Shown here: piece by piece, positions 7,682 through 13,005 of the stretch | Layout of the letters: every line of letters starts with the position of its first letter | Numbering within the stretch: position 1 is the stretch's first letter | DNA from: Minisyncoccota bacterium | GTDB lineage: Bacteria; Patescibacteriota; Minisyncoccia; Phycocordibacterales; UBA1006 | Direction: 5' to 3' | Length of the DNA stretch: 15,506 nucleotides | Assembly (NCBI GenBank): GCA_021129535.1 | Contig: JAJOLB010000005.1 | Location: 1-15,506, forward strand | Made by a program: the position numbers and the translations under genes | The notes under the pieces: generated by a model | Told to the model about the DNA's origin: nothing | Seen by the model: the letters and a program-made list of their open reading frames with translations, nothing else | Databases searched by the model: none

Positions 7682-8674
7682 TTATTCAATAACAAGAACT
7701 CCTGTCATTAATTCTAACCCAAATGGAGTAACCATGATTGTACCCTTTCGATCAAAATTATCTTTCAATGAAATAAATGCAGAACTATTTGCTGTATTAC
7801 CATACTTACCAACACCATCAGTACAAATTAAATTTTCATCTAAATTATATTTTTTTGCCATAGCAAGAATCATTCTTTTATTGGCTTGATGCGGAATCAT
7901 GTACATTGAACGTAATTGCTCTTCTGTATATTTTCCCTTTGTTAAGGTTTTAATATAATCAAATAATTTAAGTCCAAATTTATAAACCAAAGGTCCATTC
8001 ATTTTAAATCTACAATTATTTATAAAATCATTAGCAATAGAATCTGTATAAAATGGATTCTCAATAGTCATTGTAAAAATATCTTCTGTTAACAAAGACA
8101 TACTTTTTACAAATTTAATTTTTCGTCCATCCAAATCAGATCTATTCGAAACCAACATGACATAACATGCATCACTAAATAATGTTGCTGTTGTGTGATC
8201 CTTTTGATTTATTGCAACATTAACATCTTCCCAACCCATAACAATATAGATTGAATCAATACCGTCTAAACTATCAGAACGTAACTGCGAATAGGCAGAT
8301 TCAATTACTTGAATTCCACCTGCACAACCTTGTCCGATTTCTTTTGAAGATATGTTTCTTAGTCCTGCTTCATAGCCGATAACAGTTGTTAAGTTTGGTA
8401 CCAAGTATTCTCCAACAGGATTTCCAGAGCCAAATATTCCTGAAATTTCAGACAATCTTAGTTTATTTTTTTCTAAAATTCTTTGAACTAAATTTACTAA
8501 ATGCTTTTTTAGTCCACTTTTTTGTTGATCAAATTTAAAAATTCTTTCTATCCCAACTCTTTTTAGGGTTTGAAATCTTTTTAATCCTAGATTGAATTTT
8601 TCAGCAATATCAGCTAAGGTTTCCTCTTTTTCTCCAACTTTATATTGGATGTCAATAATTTTAATATCATTCAT
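7682..8674 (-). CDS. 3-oxoacyl-ACP synthase III (FabH)-like protein
   Basis: 330 aa, close to the usual KAS III length. The thiolase-fold catalytic triad is readable: Cys117 in GQGCAGG, His262 in IPHQANKRM and Asn293 in YGNTANSS. The C-terminal TPFGLELMTG matches the closing glycine-rich strand of the family. Known members condense an acyl-CoA starter with malonyl-ACP, or make related Claisen condensations in lipid, polyketide or biotin pathways. Differences from housekeeping FabH: the usual GDGAGA-type loop reads FSDACYVM (166-173), and the starter-site region near residues 35-45 reads TLKRVGIERI. No other fatty-acid gene is in the window, so the substrate is unknown. The gene has its own sigma70-type promoter and a palindromic leader and uses very AT-rich codons. 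The start context is ATT-ATG with no Shine-Dalgarno. Confidence 0.85.
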   Translation of the reverse strand: MNDIKIIDIQYKVGEKEETLADIAEKFNLGLKRFQTLKRVGIERIFKFDQQKSGLKKHLVNLVQRILEKNKLRLSEISGIFGSGNPVGEYLVPNLTTVIGYEAGLRNISSKEIGQGCAGGIQVIESAYSQLRSDSLDGIDSIYIVMGWEDVNVAINQKDHTTATLFSDACYVMLVSNRSDLDGRKIKFVKSMSLLTEDIFTMTIENPFYTDSIANDFINNCRFKMNGPLVYKFGLKLFDYIKTLTKGKYTEEQLRSMYMIPHQANKRMILAMAKKYNLDENLICTDGVGKYGNTANSSAFISLKDNFDRKGTIMVTPFGLELMTGVLVIE

Positions 8675-8705
8675 AATTTATTTAATTTTTTAAGGTTTAT
8701 AATAA

Positions 8706-8750
8706 TTTATACTTATTAAGTTTCAAAATTTAAAAACTAATAAGTATAAA
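8706..8750 (-). promoter_or_regulatory. Long inverted repeat in the leader of the KAS III-like gene
   Basis: The arms tttatacttatta (8706-8718) and its exact complement (8738-8750) form 13 bp, and about four more pairs follow if one base is bulged; the loop is about 10 nt. It lies about 10-55 nt downstream of the predicted transcription start and ends some 30 nt before the ATG. No U-run follows, so it is not a simple terminator. It could be a repressor operator or an mRNA 5' hairpin. Confidence 0.55.
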
Positions 8751-8766
8751 CTATATCTCTATAAAA

Positions 8767-8794
8767 ATATTATCATAAATAAACTAATTGTCAA
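8767..8794 (-). promoter_or_regulatory. Sigma70-type promoter of the KAS III-like gene
   Basis: On the minus strand: TTGACA (8794-8789), a 16-nt spacer ending in TGA, then TAATAT (8772-8767). This is a consensus -35 with an extended -10. The predicted start is near 8760, leaving a leader of about 86 nt, unlike the leaderless genes in this window. Confidence 0.7.
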
Positions 8795-8826
8795 TCATCA
8801 TAAGAATACACCACGCTTAAGAAAAT

Positions 8827-8856
8827 AAAAAACCAGAAATTACATTTCTGGTTTTT
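8827..8856 (-). terminator. Terminator of the truB operon, containing the last stop codon
   Basis: A 13-bp perfect stem (8828-8840 with 8844-8856) with a 3-nt loop and A/T-run flanks. The TAA of the 55-aa ORF (8842-8840) lies in the loop and first stem base, so translation runs into the hairpin. Confidence 0.85.
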
Positions 8857-9007
8857 CTTCTACAATTCCAAGTTCATCTTCTTTTTCTCTTAATGATTCA
8901 ATAAAATCATTTGAATAACTTTCAATTTCATTACCGAGGTCTTCTGCTATTTGTTCTGCTGATTTAGGTTTGATATCCTTTATATCACTAAATTTAAATT
9001 CTTCCAC
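8840..9007 (-). CDS. Small acidic protein (55 aa), last gene of the truB operon
   Basis: Minus-strand ORF that starts with GTG at 9007 (no in-frame ATG; an in-frame TAA lies upstream) and stops at 8840. The product is rich in Glu, Asp, Lys and Ile and predicted helical, for example SAEQIAEDLGNEIESYSND, and has no Cys, Trp or membrane segment. Support for coding: it begins 13 bases after the cyclophilin stop on the same strand, it uses purine-N-pyrimidine codons, and its stop sits inside the operon terminator. No family is recognised. It may be an adaptor or a partner of a neighbouring product, but nothing in the sequence says which. The start could be another non-ATG codon, since no Shine-Dalgarno marks it. 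Confidence 0.6.
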   Translation of the reverse strand: MEEFKFSDIKDIKPKSAEQIAEDLGNEIESYSNDFIESLREKEDELGIVEEKPEM

Positions 9008-9020
9008 ATCGTTATGTTTA

Positions 9021-9725
9021 TTATTTTATAATTTCAATTGATTCAATAATCATTGCCTCTGTTGGTTTGTCACCAGGCATTGTCTCAATATTTTCGATAA
9101 CTGTAACTACATCCATTCCAGCCGTTACATTACCAAATACCGTGTGTTTAGGGTTTAAGAAACTGTTATCTGCTGTATTAATGAAAAATTGTGAACCATT
9201 TGTATTTGGTCCAGAGTTTGCCATAGAAATTGACCCTATTACATTACTATTTTCTGCATGAATTTCATCATCAAACGAATATCCTGGTCCACCTGTTCCC
9301 CAACGATCCATCATGTCGTCATCTTTTGACAATGGGTCGCCTCCTTGAATCATGAACCCCTTGATGACTCGGTGGAATTTTGTTCCATTATAGAAATCTT
9401 CTGATGCTAATTTTGTAAAATTTTCAACGGTGTTTGGAACACGATTATCTAGTGTAATTTCGATGTTCCCTTTGTTTGTTTTTAGTATTGCTTTCATGTT
9501 CTTTGTTTCTTCTATTTTTGTTACTTTTATAATTTTTTGTACCTCTAAAACCTCTTCATTGTTTTGAGTATTTACTGGTGCCTTACCTTCATCCATCTCA
9601 ACACCAGGTGTTTTTTCTAAATGAGTACAATCGACACATTTTGGATCAATGTGAATTCCTGATATTTTTACAGCAAGAATGGCTACCGCAACAAATATAC
9701 CTATAATAATTAATGTTTTTTTCAT
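9021..9725 (-). CDS. Membrane-anchored cyclophilin-type peptidyl-prolyl isomerase
   Basis: 234 aa. Catalyses cis-trans isomerisation of proline peptide bonds. An N-terminal hydrophobic segment (residues 4-22) acts as signal anchor and should place the enzyme outside the membrane, where it would help fold exported proteins. A linker (about 28-75) holds a CVDC pair at 30-33. The cyclophilin domain runs from about 78 to 234 with FHRVIKGFMIQGGD (117-130, active-site Arg119), SMANSGPNTNGSQFF (167-181) and FLNPKHTVFG (189-198), so the active site appears intact. The C-terminus (EAMIIESIEIIK) is the normal family end. It starts 5 nt after the HPF-like stop, so it is cotranscribed with truB. The short linker cysteines could be a disulfide or metal site; this is unproven. 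Confidence 0.92.
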   Translation of the reverse strand: MKKTLIIIGIFVAVAILAVKISGIHIDPKCVDCTHLEKTPGVEMDEGKAPVNTQNNEEVLEVQKIIKVTKIEETKNMKAILKTNKGNIEITLDNRVPNTVENFTKLASEDFYNGTKFHRVIKGFMIQGGDPLSKDDDMMDRWGTGGPGYSFDDEIHAENSNVIGSISMANSGPNTNGSQFFINTADNSFLNPKHTVFGNVTAGMDVVTVIENIETMPGDKPTEAMIIESIEIIK

Positions 9726-9730
9726 ATTAT

Positions 9731-10087
9731 TTATTTACGTCTTTTTTGAAAAACTTTTTTAAATGCTCGTCCTGCTGATTTTAACATGGTACGCGATTTA
9801 CTGCGATCATTTCTGATAATTCTGTAAATATCACCATAGGCATGATCAAATGACTTTCTAATATCGCTCTGATATTCCTCGGCAAAATATTTATAGTGAC
9901 CATCCTCTATTTTAATAGCAACATAATATAAGTCATGACCGCGGTGACTTGCCCGTGTACGTTCTAGGTCAACATAGGCATGAGCATGCGGGGAAAAAAA
10001 TTTTTGCATTCCCTCTATACGCCTAGCCATATAATCCTGGTCGTGGGCATTTATCTCTGTTTTTTTTGTTCGAAAAAATATTTGCAT
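9731..10087 (-). CDS. S30AE/HPF-like ribosome-associated protein
   Basis: 118 aa, the size of a short ribosome hibernation factor (HPF/YfiA, sigma-54 modulation/S30EA family), which binds the 30S decoding region and silences idle ribosomes. Visible family features: an opening beta strand with a charged turn (MQIFFRTKKTEINAHDQDYM), a helix ending KFFSPHAHAYVDLER, then a strand pair with HRGHDLYYVAIKI and a second helix with IRKSFDHAYGDIYRIIR. The last 25 residues are very basic, ending KKVFQKRRK, suiting RNA contact. The family call is by pattern and less certain than for its neighbours. It lies 9 nt after truB and 5 nt before the cyclophilin gene. There is no C-terminal dimerisation domain as in long HPF. 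Confidence 0.7.
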   Translation of the reverse strand: MQIFFRTKKTEINAHDQDYMARRIEGMQKFFSPHAHAYVDLERTRASHRGHDLYYVAIKIEDGHYKYFAEEYQSDIRKSFDHAYGDIYRIIRNDRSKSRTMLKSAGRAFKKVFQKRRK

Positions 10088-10096
10088 AATGATTAT

Positions 10097-10852
10097 CTAT
10101 TTCTTATGAATTCGAAATAAATTTTTAATTACCGAATATACCTTCATTATATCATATTTTTTCCCACTCTTTTTATCCGTCATACGAAAGGCATCTTTGT
10201 CGAGATATTTCCCAATAGACAGACGATATAATGATTGCAAACTTGCAGGATAGCCAAGACTTTTCCCAAACTCCTCTGCCAATGTTCGTATATAGGTTCC
10301 TGAACCAACCTCTGCACGAATTTTTACAATATAGATATCACCTGATTTATAGGTATCGAGAATAATAGCCTTTTTCAAATTCATTAATTTTTCTGGAATA
10401 AATGGCGGTGTTTCACCGGCACGTGCATATTTATACAGGGGCTTTCCCAGAACTTTTACGGCTGAGTACAATGGTGCTGGATAATATTTTTCACCTACAA
10501 GCGATTGCAATGCGGTGTCTAAATTACTATCAGTCATATCATTTTTATAGGGAATTTTTTCCTCTACAATATCACCCTCGCGGTCGCCTGTTATGGTAGA
10601 TTTTCCAATAATAATTTCAGCGAGGTAGACCTTGTCCATACCTACATAATTTTTCATTTTTTTGGTTCCTTTATTAAAACCAATAATCATCAATCCATGT
10701 GCCAGCGGGTCAAGTGTCCCAGCATGACCAACCTTTCTCGTATCCAAGACTCTTCTCATTCTCGAAATCAAACCAAATGAGCTAATTCCAATAGGCTTGT
10801 GGACCATAATAATATCGTCTTCGATGTAGTTTTTCCTGAAAGGTTTTTTCAT
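10097..10852 (-). CDS. truB: tRNA pseudouridine(55) synthase TruB
   Basis: 251 aa. Converts U55 to pseudouridine in the T-arm of tRNAs. Diagnostic elements: HKPIGISSF near residue 18, the catalytic motif GHAGTLDPLA with Asp48 (the same number as in E. coli), YSAVKVLGKPLYKYARAG, and SGTYIRTLAEEFGKSLG. It is shorter than the usual 300 or so residues, so the C-terminal PUA-type RNA-binding region is reduced or absent, ending in a Lys/Arg/His-rich tail. First gene of a four-gene minus-strand operon with an HPF-like protein, a cyclophilin and a small acidic protein. A TGA-TATAAT extended -10 stands 6 nt before the ATG, so the message is probably leaderless. Stop codon TAG. Confidence 0.96.
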   Translation of the reverse strand: MKKPFRKNYIEDDIIMVHKPIGISSFGLISRMRRVLDTRKVGHAGTLDPLAHGLMIIGFNKGTKKMKNYVGMDKVYLAEIIIGKSTITGDREGDIVEEKIPYKNDMTDSNLDTALQSLVGEKYYPAPLYSAVKVLGKPLYKYARAGETPPFIPEKLMNLKKAIILDTYKSGDIYIVKIRAEVGSGTYIRTLAEEFGKSLGYPASLQSLYRLSIGKYLDKDAFRMTDKKSGKKYDIMKVYSVIKNLFRIHKK

Positions 10853-10858
10853 ATCGTT

Positions 10859-10867
10859 ATTATATCA
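10859..10867 (-). promoter_or_regulatory. Extended -10 promoter of the truB operon (leaderless)
   Basis: On the minus strand TGA-TATAAT (10867-10859) is followed by exactly 6 nt and then the truB ATG. A TTGTCA element lies 14 nt further upstream, a shorter spacing than normal. The predicted start falls on the ATG itself. Confidence 0.6.
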
Positions 10868-10877
10868 GAAAAAATAT

Positions 10878-10907
10878 TTGACAAGACCTATGTCTGCCGT
10901 CTATAAT
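10878..10907 (+). promoter_or_regulatory. Sigma70 promoter of the 125-aa gene
   Basis: Consensus TTGACA (10878-10883), an 18-nt spacer and consensus TATAAT (10902-10907). The expected start is near 10914, about 44 nt before the ATG at 10958. Its -35 box overlaps the upstream region of the divergent truB promoter. Confidence 0.75.
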
Positions 10908-10957
10908 TTAATCAGAGTAATAAACAATTTAATTAACCTTGAAAAACCATCTATGTT

Positions 10958-11335
10958 ATGGAAGCATCAAAAGTAATGCAATTATTTTTCCAAAAAATCA
11001 TCCCATCTAGTAAAAGAAAAAATAGATATTATGGTTGGCAAAAAGGTAAAATATTTAAAAAAATAAATGATTTTAATCGTAATTTCGATTTAAATTTATT
11101 TGCCCACTATAAAGGACCTCGCCTTGAAAAAGTAACTCTTGGCAAACACGGTTCTACAATAGCTACAATAACAAATAATCGATATAAAATTCTTGAAGAA
11201 AATCTTCAATTTATTGAAGTCATTGATTACGACAAGATAAAGGCAATTGAAGATGCGAGAAATGTAGAAAAAGAACTTATTAAAATAGCCTTTAATGGCG
11301 ATAGGGAATATTTTCTTTCAGAAATGTATGGATAA
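10958..11335 (+). CDS. Hypothetical protein (125 aa), unknown function
   Basis: 125 aa, no recognised family and no signal or membrane segment, so probably cytoplasmic. The N-terminal third is basic and aromatic (SSKRKNRYYGWQKGKIFKK), the middle reads like short beta strands (LEKVTLGKHGSTIATITNN), and the C-terminal part is acidic and helical (KAIEDARNVEKELIKIAF). The basic start could contact nucleic acid, but this is only a charge argument. It is a single-gene unit: consensus promoter upstream, strong hairpin terminator downstream, divergent from truB. The codons are AT-rich. Confidence 0.75.
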   Translation: MEASKVMQLFFQKIIPSSKRKNRYYGWQKGKIFKKINDFNRNFDLNLFAHYKGPRLEKVTLGKHGSTIATITNNRYKILEENLQFIEVIDYDKIKAIEDARNVEKELIKIAFNGDREYFLSEMYG

Positions 11336-11349
11336 TTTAAATTAAAAAC

Positions 11350-11383
11350 CCATATAGTGAAATTCACTATATGGTATTTTTTT
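11350..11383 (+). terminator. Bidirectional terminator between the 125-aa and glucosaminidase-like genes
   Basis: A perfect 12-bp inverted repeat (11350-11361 with 11363-11374) around one central base, followed by TA and a T7 run on the plus strand. The minus-strand reading is followed by T5 and suits the converging gene, whose stop is at 11384-11382. Confidence 0.88.
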
Positions 11384-11987
11384 ACATAGAATCAATAATT
11401 CCCATTTCCCGTATCACCATGTCACCATATCCAGCACGTATAGTGTCTGGATTATATGACCACAGTATTCCTCTAATATCTTTGCCTGCATAATATTTTG
11501 CAGTGCTTGGATATTCTCCAGCCAGGTTCATACTGATGTGGTCAATAGATTCTGCATATGAATCAAAATAGATTGAACATGAACCCCAACCAAATGCATT
11601 GTGTCCTCCACCTTTACAGGCAAATTTTCCACCCGTAGATTCTATAAACCCAATGGCAGCGAGAAGTTTCCAGTCAATGTCATATCTATCAGCTGATTCA
11701 ACAAATAATTCTGCATGCTCAGCAAGAGGTAGATTATGTCTATTGAAATAATCTCTAATCTTTTCAGGTCTATCGTCAATTGATTCTTCAATAACAAAAT
11801 CCTCGAAAAAGAAATCAGATGTTTCTACCTCTTTAAAATTCTGTGCACCTAATGGAGCCTCTGCCTGCAAGGCAAATGCCTGAGATAAAAAAACCATATA
11901 AAGTGAATAGGTTACAATAAATAATTTATAGCTTACCTTTACGAGTAAATTATAGATTCTGCTTATTTTGTGTTTAGTGTTTGTCAT
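11382..11987 (-). CDS. Secreted glucosaminidase/lysozyme-like cell-wall hydrolase
   Basis: 201 aa from ATG 11987. A longer frame opens 52 codons upstream, but its extra sequence is Cys/Phe/Tyr-rich and non-coding in character, while MTNTKHKISR starts a proper signal: hydrophobic helix at about 18-38, then SQAFA, after which cleavage is likely. The C-terminal half (about 90-201) resembles glucosaminidase/lytic-transglycosylase-like domains: LLAAIGFIESTGGKFACKG with Glu116 as the candidate acid catalyst, then NAFGWGSCSIYFDSYAESID, and GILWSYNP. The two cysteines flanking NAFGWG may form a disulfide. Expected to cut the glycan backbone of peptidoglycan outside the cell, in remodelling or growth. 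It fits with the PG-binding surface protein in the same window. The family call rests on motif resemblance. Confidence 0.75.
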   Translation of the reverse strand: MTNTKHKISRIYNLLVKVSYKLFIVTYSLYMVFLSQAFALQAEAPLGAQNFKEVETSDFFFEDFVIEESIDDRPEKIRDYFNRHNLPLAEHAELFVESADRYDIDWKLLAAIGFIESTGGKFACKGGGHNAFGWGSCSIYFDSYAESIDHISMNLAGEYPSTAKYYAGKDIRGILWSYNPDTIRAGYGDMVIREMGIIDSM

Positions 11988-12028
11988 ATTACTGCAGTAT
12001 GTGCTCTGCAAAACTCCGTAAATAAAAA

Positions 12029-12043
12029 TTCCGCAAAACGGAA
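12029..12043 (-). promoter_or_regulatory. Short hairpin with U-run in the glucosaminidase-like leader
   Basis: On the minus strand ttccg-loop-cggaa is followed directly by T5-A-T3. The stem is only 5 bp, but the order stem then U-run is terminator-like. It lies between the predicted promoter and the start codon, so it could be a leader control element; it could equally be chance in AT-rich DNA. Confidence 0.25.
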
Positions 12044-12053
12044 AACTGAGATA

Positions 12054-12082
12054 ACAGTAACAATCATATGTAAAACTGTCAA
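12054..12082 (-). promoter_or_regulatory. Candidate promoter of the glucosaminidase-like gene
   Basis: On the minus strand: TTGACA (12082-12077), a 17-nt spacer ending in TGT, then TACTGT (12059-12054). The -35 is perfect; the -10 keeps the key first, second and last bases. The leader would be about 60 nt. Confidence 0.45.
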
Positions 12083-12135
12083 TACTTTTCAAGAGAGTTA
12101 TCCACAGATTCATGTATGTAATTTTTATAAAAAAA

Positions 12136-12171
12136 TACCTCACCGTAACTATGATGAGGGTTTTATTTTTT
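12136..12171 (-). terminator. Weak terminator after the 175-aa gene
   Basis: cctca (12138-12142) pairs with tgagg (12155-12159) with a 12-nt loop. On the minus strand the stem is followed by a T-rich stretch. It lies just past the stop at 12165-12163. It is much weaker than the other terminators here. Confidence 0.35.
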
Positions 12172-12690
12172 GTTTAATTTTAGATGATAGGTTTCCACCT
12201 TTGAATTTTTCAGTTTAATGTCTAAACCTATAATCTCCCTTAATGGATGAATACTATCGGAATAGGCTTTGTAGGAATCATTATGTCTGTGAATATAAAT
12301 TAGTTCCTCTTCTTGTCTGTCTATCATATTAATAATTACATTAATCTTTCCACCATAACGGGAAAAATCTTCTTGCAATTGTATTAATACAATATCATCA
12401 ACAGAGTCAGAAACAAATAAGGTATTCAATGTGTCTTTTTTTAATCTTGAAATATCTAGAAATCCCTTTTTTCCAACAGGAAATACAAACCCTTCTACAA
12501 AGATTTTTTCTATTTCTTGATTTTTATTAAAATCAACATAAATCTTGCCACTACCGTCAAACCAACCTTTCACATCTAATATTGCCTTAAAAAGAATTTT
12601 TCGTTTTAAAAAACTATCAATACCTGTGAAGGATACACTTGTAATGATTAATATAATCATTACAACATGCGTAATTTTCATATTTTTCAT
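12163..12690 (-). CDS. Membrane-anchored or secreted hypothetical protein (175 aa)
   Basis: 175 aa, no recognised family. Residues 1-22 (MKNMKITHVVMIILIITSVS) form a short hydrophobic signal or anchor. The rest is soluble and beta-rich in character with many charged residues (GSGKIYVDFNKNQEIEKIF, then FVFPVGKKGFLDISRL). There are no cysteines in the mature part and no catalytic signature. MKIT four codons in is an alternative start. It precedes the glucosaminidase-like gene on the same strand with a weak hairpin between them, so partial readthrough and a shared envelope role are possible. A clear promoter is not visible; TTGTCA is present about 30-40 nt upstream without a well-spaced -10. Confidence 0.7.
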   Translation of the reverse strand: MKNMKITHVVMIILIITSVSFTGIDSFLKRKILFKAILDVKGWFDGSGKIYVDFNKNQEIEKIFVEGFVFPVGKKGFLDISRLKKDTLNTLFVSDSVDDIVLIQLQEDFSRYGGKINVIINMIDRQEEELIYIHRHNDSYKAYSDSIHPLREIIGLDIKLKNSKVETYHLKLNKK

Positions 12691-12786
12691 ATTTTTTAGA
12701 TTAAGTTAATACTTTATATATAATTCTGACAAATTCTAGATAATGGTCAAGTCTTTGAATAGACAAATAATAGTGTTCTAGAAAAA

Positions 12787-12816
12787 TTAGACATATTATT
12801 AAATAAATGTTATACT
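12787..12816 (+). promoter_or_regulatory. Candidate promoter of the small RNA locus
   Basis: Plus-strand TTAGAC (12787-12792), an 18-nt spacer ending in TGT, then TATACT (12811-12816) as an extended -10. An overlapping TATAAT lies at 12816-12821. No ORF follows, which suits a non-coding transcript. Confidence 0.45.
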
Positions 12817-12822
12817 ATAATT

Positions 12823-12955
12823 AAGAAATTTTAAATATAAAAATACAATAAAAAGTTTAATAATTAAACTTCCAAAATATATCAGTACCGGCGTCGCTAC
12901 CCCTGCTGACAAAAAGCTGTACCTCTTCTCAAATCACGGTACAGCTTTTTCTAAT
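12823..12955 (+). ncRNA. Candidate structured small RNA in the 315-bp gene-free gap
   Basis: The gap 12691-13005 has no convincing ORF. After the candidate promoter come an 8-bp hairpin (12853-12860 with 12864-12871), a GC-rich island (12885-12910) that stands out sharply in this AT-rich window, and a 13-bp terminator-type hairpin (12911-12923 with 12938-12950) ending in T5. Bases 12885-12890 (gtaccg) can also pair with cggtac at 12937-12942, competing with the terminator stem, as in switchable leaders. No hallmark of RNase P, SRP RNA, tmRNA or a familiar riboswitch was recognised. If transcribed on the minus strand instead, the same element would be a leader of the 175-aa gene. Confidence 0.4.
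12911..12950 (+). terminator. Hairpin closing the candidate small RNA
   Basis: Perfect 13-bp arms (12911-12923 with 12938-12950) with a 14-nt loop. Both arms carry A5/T5 ends, so it can act on either strand. It is the only hairpin in the window with such a large loop. Confidence 0.6.
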
Positions 12956-12977
12956 TCTCATAACCTTCTCCATAAAA

Positions 12978-13001
12978 AAAATACTCATATTTGAGTATTT
13001 T
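12978..13001 (-). terminator. Terminator of the secD-secF operon
   Basis: Perfect 10-bp arms (12978-12987 with 12992-13001) with a 4-nt loop, followed on the minus strand by a run of eight T. It starts four bases past the secF stop codon (13006). Confidence 0.88.
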
Positions 13002-13005
13002 AAAA

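Noticed and set aside
12098..12106. Perfect DnaA-box-like 9-mer TTATCCACA in an intergenic region
   Set aside because: It stands alone; a second copy at 3544-3552 lies inside the giant gene. There is no cluster, no AT-rich unwinding element with it and no dnaA or dnaN nearby, so no origin is claimed.
11988..12143. 52-codon N-terminal extension of the glucosaminidase-like protein
   Set aside because: The extra residues are Cys/Phe/Tyr-rich with no family likeness, and the region contains the candidate promoter and leader hairpin.
12883..12950. SRP RNA, RNase P RNA or tmRNA at the GC-rich island
   Set aside because: None of the conserved cores of these RNAs was found on either strand, and the element is too short for RNase P or tmRNA.
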